Positions 17,343-25,967 of a stretch of 64,000 nucleotides of DNA are shown here, in pieces. Location of the stretch: the NCBI GenBank assembly GCA_023417315.1, contig JAEZFW010000028.1, forward strand, positions 1-64,000, given 5' to 3'. The notes under the pieces are model-generated. The model was given only the letters and a program-made list of their open reading frames with translations. It did no database searches and had not been told where the DNA came from. The stretch is from Pseudomonadota bacterium. GTDB lineage: Bacteria; Pseudomonadota; Gammaproteobacteria; Steroidobacterales; Steroidobacteraceae. The number at the start of each line of letters is the position of its first letter. Positions within the stretch are counted from its first letter, which is position 1. Both the position numbers and the translations under genes were made by a program.

Positions 17343-17981
17343 ATGACGAATCGCAACGACAAGATCTCGCCGCGCGGGAAACTCTTCGTGATCGCCGCTC
17401 CGTCCGGCGCAGGAAAAACTTCGCTCGTGCGGGCGCTCATGCAAAGATTGTCGCAGTTGCGTTTCTCGATCTCATTTACAACACGGCGTCAACGTGCCAC
17501 CGAGCAGCACGGACGCGATTACTTCTTCGTCGAGCGCGCCGAGTTCGATCGGATGGTTGCCAACGGCGAGTTCTTGGAACACGCGCAGGTGTTCGACAAT
17601 TGCTATGGCACCTCGCGGGCTCAGGTGGAAGAGATGCTCGTGAAAGGCGAGAACGTGCTGCTCGAGATCGACTGGCAAGGTGCGCAGCAGGTGCGCCGAG
17701 CGATGCCGGAATGCAAGACCATCTTCATCTTGCCGCCTTCCCGTGCAGCACTCGAGCAGCGCTTGCGTGGACGTGCGACCGATAGCGAAGAGGTCATCGC
17801 GCGGCGCCTACGTGACAGCATCGCGGACATGTCGCATTGGAACGAGTTCGACTACGTCGTGGTGAACGATGATTTCGAGCGAGCGGCGGCGGATCTCGAA
17901 GCAATCGCGACCGGCAACGGCGAGCACTTGGTCGCGAGCCGATCCGAAATACAAACGCTAGTGCGATCGCTGTTGGGTTAA
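17343..17981 (+). CDS. gmk: Guanylate kinase
   Basis: ATP-dependent GMP kinase. The 212-residue product has the P-loop APSGAGKTSL (about 19-28), the GMP-binding SFTTRRQR motif, GRDYFFV and GEFLEHAQVFDNCYGTS, and the DWQGAQQVR lid-side motif. A second in-frame ATG-less start is not needed; the ATG at 17343 agrees with family length. rpoZ and spoT, which follow gmk in most gammaproteobacteria, are not here. Confidence 0.96.
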   Translation: MTNRNDKISPRGKLFVIAAPSGAGKTSLVRALMQRLSQLRFSISFTTRRQRATEQHGRDYFFVERAEFDRMVANGEFLEHAQVFDNCYGTSRAQVEEMLVKGENVLLEIDWQGAQQVRRAMPECKTIFILPPSRAALEQRLRGRATDSEEVIARRLRDSIADMSHWNEFDYVVVNDDFERAAADLEAIATGNGEHLVASRSEIQTLVRSLLG

Positions 17982-18089
17982 CGCTTCGCAAATAAATTCG
18001 CGCGCGAATCGAATGTGAACTCTCATGCGGCGGTTGCAGACAAAGAACGTATCTGCCGCAAGATGCGGCTCGTCGGAGGAAGATTGTAT

Positions 18090-18806
18090 ATGTATACGAA
18101 GGCGCTCCTGGTCGCAGCGGTAATGTCTGCCTCTGCATTGGCTCACGCAGCAGAGCCCGCACCCCGCACGGTGACGGTGTCTGGACAAGGCGAGATTCAT
18201 GCAGAGCCGGACCGCGCGGTCATCAATCTCGGCATCGAATCGCGCAAACCGAAGCTCGAGGACGCGCGCGCGGAAGTCGCCAAGGCCGTGGAAGCAGCGC
18301 TGAAGCTCACGCGCGATCTCAAAATCGATCAGAAGTACGTACGCGCCACTCGCATCAACGTCCAACCCGAGTACAACTGGGACAATAATGCGCGCGAACG
18401 CAATCTGATCGGCTACTACGTATCGCGCCAGATCGAGGTCGATTTGCGAGATCTCGAGAAACTCGGGCAGCTCCTCGAGCGTGCGTTCGATCTGGGGATC
18501 AATCAGGTGAGCGAGCCGCAGCTCGATTCGAGCAAGCGTCGCGATTTGGAGCGCGAAGCGCTTGCCAAGGCGGTACAGGATGCTCGCTTGAATGCTGAAG
18601 CGGTCGCCAAAGCTGCCGGGGCGAGGCTCGGGCCTCCGCGGACGATCTCGGCAAGCTCCGGCTTCGTCCCGCCGCCGATGCCGCTGCAAAAGCGGACGAT
18701 GGCCGCGATGGCCGAGTCAGATGCTGCGCAGACGTATCAAAGCGGCGAGATGAACTTCACCGGCAACGTTCAAGTGGAATACGATCTGATCGCAGATAGC
18801 CCGTAA
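18090..18806 (+). CDS. SIMPL (DUF541) domain periplasmic protein
   Basis: 238 residues from the ATG at 18090, chosen because GGAGGA lies 9 bases upstream. A cleavable signal peptide (about 1-20, ALAHA) is followed by a SIMPL/DUF541 domain: TVTVSGQGEIHAEPDRAVI at its start, GYYVSRQIEVDLRDLEKLG in the middle and GNVQVEYDLI at the end. Members include E. coli YggE, linked to oxidative-stress protection; the biochemical role is unknown. The next gene starts 11 bp downstream, so the two are probably cotranscribed. Confidence 0.88.
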   Translation: MYTKALLVAAVMSASALAHAAEPAPRTVTVSGQGEIHAEPDRAVINLGIESRKPKLEDARAEVAKAVEAALKLTRDLKIDQKYVRATRINVQPEYNWDNNARERNLIGYYVSRQIEVDLRDLEKLGQLLERAFDLGINQVSEPQLDSSKRRDLEREALAKAVQDARLNAEAVAKAAGARLGPPRTISASSGFVPPPMPLQKRTMAAMAESDAAQTYQSGEMNFTGNVQVEYDLIADSP

Positions 18807-18817
18807 GGAGCGTCAGC

Positions 18818-19951
18818 ATGCGCGCGCTCGGTTTCGCAGTTCTGATGATCTCGATAGCGCTTCCATCCGCGAACGCGATCGAAGCACCGAAGCAGCAACC
18901 GGAGGCGGCGCCGACCGAACAGGCGCCGCCTGCGCAGGTCACGCCAACCGATGAAAGCGCGTTCTACGAACAGCTCCAGCGAGTCACACACTGGCGTAAT
19001 TTGCGAGGTCTGAAAGTACCTCAAGCCGCGATCGATGAGCTCGCGCGAGGTAACGCGGACGCGGCTGTAGCAGCGCTGAGCGGTGCCGCGGCGCAGGGAA
19101 GCGAGGAAGCGAACATCGCCCTCGTACGCATCCAGCATTGGTGCAGCCGCGTCGGCTCGTATCGACCGGCAAAGCTGGAGGAGCAGATCTCAAAACTGAG
19201 CACAGTACTGCCGCCGGAACGTGCAGCGCGCGCCGCGGGCGTGCTGCAGGCCGAGGCCGCCTTCATGCCACGTGCAGCGCAAGGATGTCGCAAGGCAAAC
19301 TTCGACTACGGCGCGATCGAGGATTCACTGCGCGATGCGGCCGATGCGGGCAAACCCGCAAGCGCCACGGAGCTTGCTCAGTTCACTCGAGATCCGAAGA
19401 AGCGCGATGCACTGCTCGAAGCGGCGGCGGAAAAGCAGTACGCCCCGGCCATGTATGCCGTCGCGACTCGCCGTGTGATCGACGTGCAACGAGCGGAGCG
19501 CACGCAAGACGTCGGCTCCATTCGGTTGTATCTCAAACAAGCGGGTCGCACGATGCCCAAGGCAAAAGTGGATCTCGCGAATTGCATGGCACTCGGATGC
19601 GACGGACATCCGGCGGATGCATCGAGCGCGCAAGCCTTCGGCACGGACGCAGCACGCGATGGCGAACCGACTGCGTTTCTGTCGATGGCGCGCATGCCGT
19701 GGGGTCGGCGCATGTCGCGCACGCAACTCCTCGCATGGCAGTACTTCGGTGACCGACTTAATGAAGCAGGGTGCATGGGCGATGAATACATCATGCATGC
19801 GACCGGGTTCGCACAAGCGATCAATGCGCTGACGCGAAATGCAGAGGAGAACGTGCTGTCGCAGGCGCGCGAGCAAGCCGAACGATTGTGGCAAGACAAC
19901 TCTGCACGCGCGATGGCGGAGCAGGGATGCAGCAGAGCGCAGGCACGATGA
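18818..19951 (+). CDS. Secreted alpha-helical protein, Sel1/TPR-like
   Basis: 377-residue exported protein with a signal peptide (about 1-20, ending PSANA), then a Pro/Gln/Ala-rich linker (about 24-45) and an all-helical body with repeated A-x-x-G-x-x-E/A-A patterns (GNADAAVAALSGAAAQGSEEAN, DAADAGKPASATELA, AAAEKQYAPAMYAVATRRV) resembling degenerate Sel1-type repeats. Several cysteines may form disulfides. It follows the SIMPL gene by 11 bp with AAGGAG in the gap. No specific family recognised. Confidence 0.7.
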   Translation: MRALGFAVLMISIALPSANAIEAPKQQPEAAPTEQAPPAQVTPTDESAFYEQLQRVTHWRNLRGLKVPQAAIDELARGNADAAVAALSGAAAQGSEEANIALVRIQHWCSRVGSYRPAKLEEQISKLSTVLPPERAARAAGVLQAEAAFMPRAAQGCRKANFDYGAIEDSLRDAADAGKPASATELAQFTRDPKKRDALLEAAAEKQYAPAMYAVATRRVIDVQRAERTQDVGSIRLYLKQAGRTMPKAKVDLANCMALGCDGHPADASSAQAFGTDAARDGEPTAFLSMARMPWGRRMSRTQLLAWQYFGDRLNEAGCMGDEYIMHATGFAQAINALTRNAEENVLSQAREQAERLWQDNSARAMAEQGCSRAQAR

Positions 19952-19983
19952 TGCCGCGCGCGTTTCTCCCGGCTTGAAACGAA

Positions 19984-20006
19984 ACGCCCGGCTCGAGGCC
20001 GGGCGT
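19984..20006. terminator. Hairpin between convergent transcription units
   Basis: A perfect 9-bp stem ACGCCCGGC / GCCGGGCGT with a 5-base loop lies 33 bp after one stop and 23 bp after the other, so it can serve both strands. T-tracts are weak (TTTCGTTTC on the minus side). Confidence 0.65.
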
Positions 20007-20028
20007 CTAACGTTCGCTTGCAGTCCAA

Positions 20029-20316
20029 TCAAGCAGCGACACGGTCCACGAGCAGCACCGTACCGTCGACGCCCGTGACGCGCGCCTTTGCACCGGGCGG
20101 CAGGTTCGGGCCGCGGATCGGCCATTCCCGATTGCCCAGGCGGATGCGTCCCGTGCCGTTCTGCAATCCGCTCTCGAGTACGATCACTTGGCCGATGTGG
20201 CTGTGGCCGAGTCGATGGCTCGCCAATGGGCTGTTGAGCTCGCGCTGCTGTTGGCGATGCAATCGCCAAAAGTAGAGCGCGAAGACAGAGCAAGCGAAGA
20301 TCACGAACCAGGTCAT
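20029..20316 (-). CDS. NfeD-like C-terminal domain membrane protein
   Basis: 95 residues: one N-terminal membrane helix (about 2-18) and an OB-fold-like NfeD C-terminal domain (about 40-93) with HIGQVIVLESGLQNGTGRIR, NREWPIRG and GAKARVTGVDGTVLLVDR. NfeD proteins usually accompany stomatin/SPFH proteins, but none is adjacent here. Exact role unknown; this is the short single-pass form. Confidence 0.7.
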   Translation of the reverse strand: MTWFVIFACSVFALYFWRLHRQQQRELNSPLASHRLGHSHIGQVIVLESGLQNGTGRIRLGNREWPIRGPNLPPGAKARVTGVDGTVLLVDRVAA

Positions 20317-20470
20317 AGATAGTCAACGAATAGCGGGGGCTACGAGCACGCGCAAGCGTAGCAGCGAGCGCGTGCGAGAAACGATGAAGGAGTTCACAAG
20401 CTCTATCGGCAGCCTAGCGTCAGACTTTACGGAATCTGGCACTGACCGGGCGGACGGTAAACGAGCGTGG
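20317..20470. other. Gap between mnmG and the NfeD-like gene
   Basis: About 150 bp with no clear gene or terminator. The rsmG-parA-parB genes that often follow mnmG near the origin are absent. Confidence 0.4.
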
Positions 20471-22399
20471 CTAGCTCGCTAGGAGGGCGCGCGATCCACC
20501 GCTGCGTTTCTTCAGATGAACGAGCAAGAGTGAAACGGCTGCTGGCGTCACGCCCGGAACGCGCGCCGCCTGCCCAAGGGTTGCCGGACGGATCTCTTGC
20601 AAACGTTGGCACACTTCGGTGGAGAGGCCACGAACTTGGCCATAGTCGAGATCGGCTGGAAGCTTCGTTTCCTCATGCCTGCGCTGACGCTCGATTTCTT
20701 CTTGCTGTCGATCGATGTAGCCCGTGTATTTCGCGAGCACTTCCACCTGCAATCGAACTTGTTCGACGAGACGCTCGTCAGCATCCGACGCACCCATCCA
20801 TTCGGGTTCGCCGACGACGCTGAGCGCGGTCAATGCCGAGTGACATACCTCGGGACGACGTAGCAGATCGAACGCGTGCATCGCTCGCGAGAGCTCGGCA
20901 CCGAATACCGTGCTGCTGACCTCTGGTGAGATCGCGCTCGGTTGCACGACTGCCTTCTCGAGACGCAGCACTTCGCGAGCGGTCGCGTCGCGTTTCGCTT
21001 CAAAGAAGCGCCAACGCTCCTCGTCGATGAGCGCGAGCTCGCGCGCTTTCGGCGTCAAGCGAAAGTCAGCGTTGTCCTCGCGCAAGAGCAAGCGATACTC
21101 CGCGCGGCTCGTGAACATGCGATACGGTTCACTCGTTCCTCGCGTGATGAGATCGTCCACGAGCACGCCGATGTACGCCTCATCGCGCCGCGGCGACCAT
21201 GGCTCGAGCCCACGCAGCTTCTGTGCGGCATTGATGCCCGCGAGGATGCCCTGGGCTGCAGCCTCTTCGTATCCAGTCGTGCCATTGATCTGCCCTGCGA
21301 AGTACAAACCCTCGATGAACTTCGTCTCGAGCGTGGAGCGCAAGTCTCGCGGGTCGAAGAAATCGTATTCGATCGCATAGCCAGGACGCGTGATGTGCGC
21401 GTTCTCGAATCCTTTGATCGAGCGCACCAGGGCCCACTGCACGTCGAACGGCAAGCTCGTCGAGATACCGTTGGGGTAAATCTCGTGAGTGGTCAGTCCC
21501 TCGGGCTCGATGAAGATCTGATGCGAGCTCTTGTCGGCGAAGCGGTGAACTTTGTCTTCGACCGACGGGCAGTAGCGCGGGCCCACGCCCTCGATCACAC
21601 CGGTAAACATCGGCGAGCGGTCGCAGCCCGCACGAATGATCTCGTGCGTTCGCTCGTTCGTCGCGGTGATGTGGCACACGATCTGCTGCGGATGATCGCT
21701 GCGCCGGCCGAGATACGAAAACACCGGCACGGGCTCATCGCCCGGCTGAACCACGAGTCCTTCGTAGTTGATGGAGCGTCCATCGATCCGCGGCGGCGTT
21801 CCTGTCTTCAGGCGTCCGACTCTGAACGGCAACGCACGCAGCTTCTCTGCGAGTCGGTTAGACGGAGGATCGCCCGCTCGGCCACCTTGGTAGTTCGTCA
21901 GCCCAACGTGGATCTTGCCGCCGAGGAACGTACCGACCGTCAGCACGACCGCGCGTGCCCGAAATTCGATACCGGTTTGCGTGACGACGCCACGCACTTC
22001 ATTCGCCTCGAGCAACAGGTCGGCCACTTCCTGTTGGAACAGCGTGAGGTTCACCTGATTTTCGAGGAGCGCGCGGATCGCTTGCTTGTATAGAACGCGG
22101 TCGGCCTGCGCGCGCGTGGCGCGCACCGCAGGACCCTTGCTCGCGTTCAACGTGCGGAATTGAATGCCGGCGCGATCGGCCGCTCGCGCCATCGCACCGC
22201 CGAGCGCATCGATCTCCTTGACGAGATGACCCTTGCCAATCCCGCCGATCGCGGGGTTGCAGCTCATCTGACCCAACGTCTCGATGCTCTGCGTCAAGAG
22301 AAGCGTGCGCACGCCCATCCGAGCGGCGGCGAGGGCCGCCTCGGTTCCGGCATGACCGCCGCCGACGACGATGACATCGAAATGATCGGGAAAACGCAT
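20471..22399 (-). CDS. mnmG: tRNA uridine 5-carboxymethylaminomethyl modification enzyme MnmG
   Basis: FAD-dependent partner of MnmE in making cmnm5U34 in tRNA anticodons (formerly gidA). From the ATG at 22399 the protein is 642 residues; a TTG five codons upstream is less likely. Features: FAD motif VIVVGGGHAGTEAALAAAR, SCNPAIGGIGKGHLVKEIDA, GTFLGGKIH, LKTGTPPRIDG, the CPSVEDK motif and FFDPRDL, with the GYEEAAAQG and GLSTEV C-terminal signatures. Its partner mnmE lies 23 kb away rather than adjacent. Confidence 0.97.
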   Translation of the reverse strand: MRFPDHFDVIVVGGGHAGTEAALAAARMGVRTLLLTQSIETLGQMSCNPAIGGIGKGHLVKEIDALGGAMARAADRAGIQFRTLNASKGPAVRATRAQADRVLYKQAIRALLENQVNLTLFQQEVADLLLEANEVRGVVTQTGIEFRARAVVLTVGTFLGGKIHVGLTNYQGGRAGDPPSNRLAEKLRALPFRVGRLKTGTPPRIDGRSINYEGLVVQPGDEPVPVFSYLGRRSDHPQQIVCHITATNERTHEIIRAGCDRSPMFTGVIEGVGPRYCPSVEDKVHRFADKSSHQIFIEPEGLTTHEIYPNGISTSLPFDVQWALVRSIKGFENAHITRPGYAIEYDFFDPRDLRSTLETKFIEGLYFAGQINGTTGYEEAAAQGILAGINAAQKLRGLEPWSPRRDEAYIGVLVDDLITRGTSEPYRMFTSRAEYRLLLREDNADFRLTPKARELALIDEERWRFFEAKRDATAREVLRLEKAVVQPSAISPEVSSTVFGAELSRAMHAFDLLRRPEVCHSALTALSVVGEPEWMGASDADERLVEQVRLQVEVLAKYTGYIDRQQEEIERQRRHEETKLPADLDYGQVRGLSTEVCQRLQEIRPATLGQAARVPGVTPAAVSLLLVHLKKRSGGSRALLAS

Positions 22400-22480
22400 G
22401 GGAGCCGGGTCCAAAAAGGGCGGCCATTCTAGCCGGCTGAACGAAAACCCGGAAATTCCGCGGTCGGCGGCCTTATAAGG

Positions 22481-23578
22481 CTAGCTCTTGACCTTCTTGA
22501 GTACCCTCAACGTCAGCTTTTCCACTCGTCTCGGCGCCGCTGACGCGCTCGGGCATAGTTGCTCGAGTAGCTTCGAGCGCCAGGCGGTGAATACGACCGG
22601 GTTGATGTAGGACTTTCGGCATACCGCGGGCGTATTACCGAGCGCTTGCGCAACGTCCTTGGCAGTAGCAGCAACACAGCGAGTGAAGGCACGCTCGCTC
22701 ACGTGAGCGTCACACCGTCGAGTCACGAGGTAAGCGATGGCCCGAACGGTGGCGCCCCAGGTTCGGAAATCTTTGGCCGTGAAGCCTTCCTCAGCCGATG
22801 AGTCGCAGCCCGTCGCGCGCTTGAGATAGTCGTTTACCATCCCGGAGTCGACGGGCTGACGGTTCCCATCTTCGTCCACGTACTGGAACAGTTGTTGACC
22901 CGGAAGCTGCTGACATCGCCTGATGACGCGGGCGAGGTGCCGATCGTCGAGCTGCACTTCATGCTGTCGCCCGCCCTTACCGCGAAAACAGAGCAGCGCT
23001 CGTCCGTCGGGAAAGAACTTGGCGTGATGATCTTTGAGCGTTGTGACGCCATAGGACTTGTTAGCGCGCGCATATTCCTTGTTGCCGACGCGAATGAGCG
23101 TTTCATCGAGCAGCTTCACGATGAGCGCCAGCACCTTATCGCGCGGTAATCCTGGAAGCGCTAGATCCGCTTTCAGGCGCCGGCGCAACGCGGGCAAGCG
23201 AGTGCCGAACTCGATCATGCGCGAGAACTTGCCGTTATCGCGCGTCTCGCGCCACTGCGGGTGATAGCGATACTGCTTGCGGCCACGCGCATCGCGTCCA
23301 GTCGCCTGGAGATGACCGCGCGCCTTCGAGCAGATCCAAACGTCCGTATACGCAGGCGGGATCGCTAGACTGCGAATGCGCTCGAGCGTGCGAGTGTGGT
23401 GTATGGGCTTGCGATTCGGTCCGAGATAGCGAAAACCTTTCCCAGCGCGCGTGCGCCGGATACCTGGCTCGGTATCTGACACGTAGGTGAGTCCGCTTTC
23501 GCGCGCATGCTGCTGCGCTCGTGCGACCACTTCGGGTATTTCGTTGGCTCGCGATGCGCTGGCAGAGTCGTCTCTCAT
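22481..23578 (-). CDS. DNA topoisomerase IB, bacterial type
   Basis: ATP-independent enzyme that relaxes supercoils through a 3'-phosphotyrosine. From the ATG at 23578 it is 365 residues; the longer open frame would overlap the promoter region and the divergent helicase start. Features: YLGPNRKPIH and RIRSLAIPPAYTDVWIC in the N-terminal domain, KARGHLQATGRDARGRKQYRYHP, KSYGVTTLKDHH (catalytic Arg/Lys region), FTAKDFRTWGATV, and the active Tyr in CRKSYINPVV. Related to the viral-type bacterial TopIB. It shares a 180-bp intergenic region, with a LexA-type box, with the helicase. Confidence 0.92.
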   Translation of the reverse strand: MRDDSASASRANEIPEVVARAQQHARESGLTYVSDTEPGIRRTRAGKGFRYLGPNRKPIHHTRTLERIRSLAIPPAYTDVWICSKARGHLQATGRDARGRKQYRYHPQWRETRDNGKFSRMIEFGTRLPALRRRLKADLALPGLPRDKVLALIVKLLDETLIRVGNKEYARANKSYGVTTLKDHHAKFFPDGRALLCFRGKGGRQHEVQLDDRHLARVIRRCQQLPGQQLFQYVDEDGNRQPVDSGMVNDYLKRATGCDSSAEEGFTAKDFRTWGATVRAIAYLVTRRCDAHVSERAFTRCVAATAKDVAQALGNTPAVCRKSYINPVVFTAWRSKLLEQLCPSASAAPRRVEKLTLRVLKKVKS

Positions 23579-23706
23579 GAGCTGATGCCGCGTGGGACTA
23601 CCTCCTCGATCGTGCGCGATGATGCGCGTACAAGAGAACGGCTCGATGTGAGCTTGCGTTCCATGACAATGCAGGTCAGGACGATAACCTGCGCTAGCGA
23701 GGGGCT

Positions 23707-23722
23707 CTGTCCCTATATACAG
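23707..23722. promoter_or_regulatory. LexA-type SOS box
   Basis: CTGT-N8-ACAG is present exactly (CTGTCCCTATATACAG). On the reverse strand it reads with a TACTGTATATAG flank, very close to the enterobacterial LexA consensus. It lies 35 bp upstream of the helicase ATG and about 130 bp upstream of the topoisomerase ATG, so it most plausibly controls the helicase. Confidence 0.7.
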
Positions 23723-23757
23723 TACAGCCTTCGGCGATCGAAGCGGACGAAACCTCG

Positions 23758-25860
23758 ATGAATGCACCTCTACATGAGCCGGCTGCGGCACCCGCCGGCG
23801 TACCACTCAACCCACAGCAGCTGGCAGCGACGACATACGGTCGCGCGGAGTCTTCCGGTTTCACCGCAGGTCCTTTGCTCATCATTGCGGGCGCCGGCAC
23901 TGGCAAGACGAATACGCTTGCGCATCGTGTTGCGCATTTGCTCTTACAAGGTGTGCCGCCCGAACGCATTCTGCTGCTGACGTTCACGCGCAGAGCCGCA
24001 CAGGAGATGTTGCGGCGAGCAGAGCGGATTGCGTCCGAGACGGTGCGCTCGATGCGAGCGCCGATCTCAGTCCATCCGGACGCCGCGCGTGCGCTCTGGT
24101 CTGGAACGTTTCATTCCATCGGCAATCGCCTGCTGCGAGAGTATGCGCACGTCGTAGGTCTCGATCCCTCGTTTTCGGTGCTCGATCGCGGCGACGCCGC
24201 CGATCTCATCGATATCGCGCGTCAGGAACTCGGGCTCGCGAGCAAGGACAAGCGCTTCCCCCGGAAGGACACGTGCCTCGCTATCTACTCGCATCGGATC
24301 AACAGTCGCGGGTCGCTCCAAGAGACGTTGGACGAAGCATTTCCATGGTGTAGCGATTGGGCAGAAGAGCTCACCGCGCTTTTTCGACGCTACGTCGAGA
24401 TGAAACACGCGCAACAACTGCTCGACTACGATGATCTCCTGCTGTATTGGCACATCCTCGTTCAGGAGCCGCAGATCGCACGGGAGATCGGTGGCCGTTT
24501 CAGCCATGTGTTGATCGATGAGTTTCAAGATACCAACGCGCTACAAGCTGAGATCGTCTATGCGTTGAAGCCGGACGGGGTTGGCCTGTGCGTCGTCGGC
24601 GATGACGCGCAAGCGATTTATTCCTTTCGCGGCGCGACTGTCGAGAACATCCTGCAGTATCCAGCACGCTTCTTGCCGCCTGCGACGGTGATCGCCCTGG
24701 AGCACAACTATCGCTCGATACAGCCGATTCTCGATGCCGCGAATTCCTTGATGAGCGACAGTGCTCGCCAATATCAGAAGACGCTCAGGTCGGACCGCGC
24801 TTCGCAATCGCGGCCGCTTTACGTAAGCGTGCAAGACGATCAAGCGCAAGCACTGTACGTGGTCGAGCAAGTGCTCGCGGCGCGCGAGCGCGGCGTGCTG
24901 CTACGTCACCAAGCTGTGCTCATGCGCAGCTCGCATCACAGCGATCCGCTCGAGCTCGAGCTCGTTCGCCGCAACATTCCATACGTAAAGTATGGTGGCC
25001 TCAAATTCCTTGAAGCCGCACATATCAAAGACGTGCTCGCCGTACTGCGCTGGGCAGACAACCCGCGCAACCGCATCGCGGCCTTTCGAGCGCTGCAACT
25101 CCTTCCCGGAGTCGGCCCTGCCACGGCGGACCGATGTCTAAGAGTTTTTGAAGCAAGCGGCTGCACGTGGAGCGTACTGCGGTCGTATCAAATGCCCGCA
25201 GCCTGCGCCAATGATTGGAATGCATTCACCGCGCTGCTGTGCGAACTGAACGCCGCTGCCGATTGGATCGGACAAGTGGAACGACTCAAGCTGTGGTATC
25301 AGCCGCACCTCGAACGCCTCTACGACGCTGCGCACATAAGGTCAGGCGACATCGAGCAACTCGAGCGCATCGCCGGGCAGTTCGGCAGTCGTGAACGCTT
25401 CCTCACCGAGATGACGCTCGATCCGCCGCAAGCATCGGGCGATCTGGCGGGTGCTCCGCTACAGGACGAGGACTACCTCATCCTCTCCACCGTGCATTCG
25501 GCCAAAGGCCAGGAGTGGGATTCGGTGTACGTGCTGAACGTTGCCGATGGCAATTTCCCGAACGAGCATTCGACCGGCAAGCCCGAGCTGATCGAAGAAG
25601 AGCGACGGCTACTCTATGTGGCGATGACACGAGCGAAGCAGGCGCTTCATCTCGTCGCGCCGTTGAAGTACTACATCACGCAGCAGTCGAGAATGGGCGA
25701 TGCGCATGTCTATGGCGCGCGCAGCCGCTTCATGACGGACGCGCTGCTGTCCAAGTTCGAACAGAAAGGCTGGCCGACCGCGAGCGCCTCGCGCGCGCCG
25801 GCGGCGCGGCACGGCGCACGCATCGACGTCGCGGCAAAGCTACGAGATCTGTGGAATTAG
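23758..25860 (+). CDS. UvrD/Rep-family (SF1A) DNA helicase
   Basis: 3'-5' DNA helicase, 700 residues. The superfamily 1A motifs are in order: Q motif LNPQQLAA (17-24), Walker A AGAGTGKTNT (Lys50), TFTRRAAQEM (Ia), VLIDEFQDTN (Walker B), VVGDDAQAIYSFRGA (III), ALEHNYRS (IV), STVHSAKGQEWDSVYV (V) and EERRLLYVAMTRAK (VI). The insertion between motifs and the short C-terminus place it nearer Rep/PcrA-like housekeeping helicases than RecB or AddA. The LexA-type box just upstream suggests damage induction. Not called uvrD because another copy may exist elsewhere. Confidence 0.92.
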   Translation: MNAPLHEPAAAPAGVPLNPQQLAATTYGRAESSGFTAGPLLIIAGAGTGKTNTLAHRVAHLLLQGVPPERILLLTFTRRAAQEMLRRAERIASETVRSMRAPISVHPDAARALWSGTFHSIGNRLLREYAHVVGLDPSFSVLDRGDAADLIDIARQELGLASKDKRFPRKDTCLAIYSHRINSRGSLQETLDEAFPWCSDWAEELTALFRRYVEMKHAQQLLDYDDLLLYWHILVQEPQIAREIGGRFSHVLIDEFQDTNALQAEIVYALKPDGVGLCVVGDDAQAIYSFRGATVENILQYPARFLPPATVIALEHNYRSIQPILDAANSLMSDSARQYQKTLRSDRASQSRPLYVSVQDDQAQALYVVEQVLAARERGVLLRHQAVLMRSSHHSDPLELELVRRNIPYVKYGGLKFLEAAHIKDVLAVLRWADNPRNRIAAFRALQLLPGVGPATADRCLRVFEASGCTWSVLRSYQMPAACANDWNAFTALLCELNAAADWIGQVERLKLWYQPHLERLYDAAHIRSGDIEQLERIAGQFGSRERFLTEMTLDPPQASGDLAGAPLQDEDYLILSTVHSAKGQEWDSVYVLNVADGNFPNEHSTGKPELIEEERRLLYVAMTRAKQALHLVAPLKYYITQQSRMGDAHVYGARSRFMTDALLSKFEQKGWPTASASRAPAARHGARIDVAAKLRDLWN

Positions 25861-25967
25861 GAAAAGATTGGAGTAGCCACATAGAACACCAAAAAAGAGA
25901 TGACCGGAGAAGACGCTGCCGTCTCGTCCCGTGATTCTTTCGTTGCGTTCTTGAGGCACAGCTTGAC

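Noticed and set aside
20942..22093. 383-codon open frame on the plus strand
   Set aside because: Antisense to mnmG; composition typical of a shadow frame in GC-rich DNA.
22694..22707. GCTCACGTGAGC palindrome inside topoisomerase IB gene
   Set aside because: Shares the CACGTG core of parS but the flanks do not match TGTTNCACGTGNAACA.
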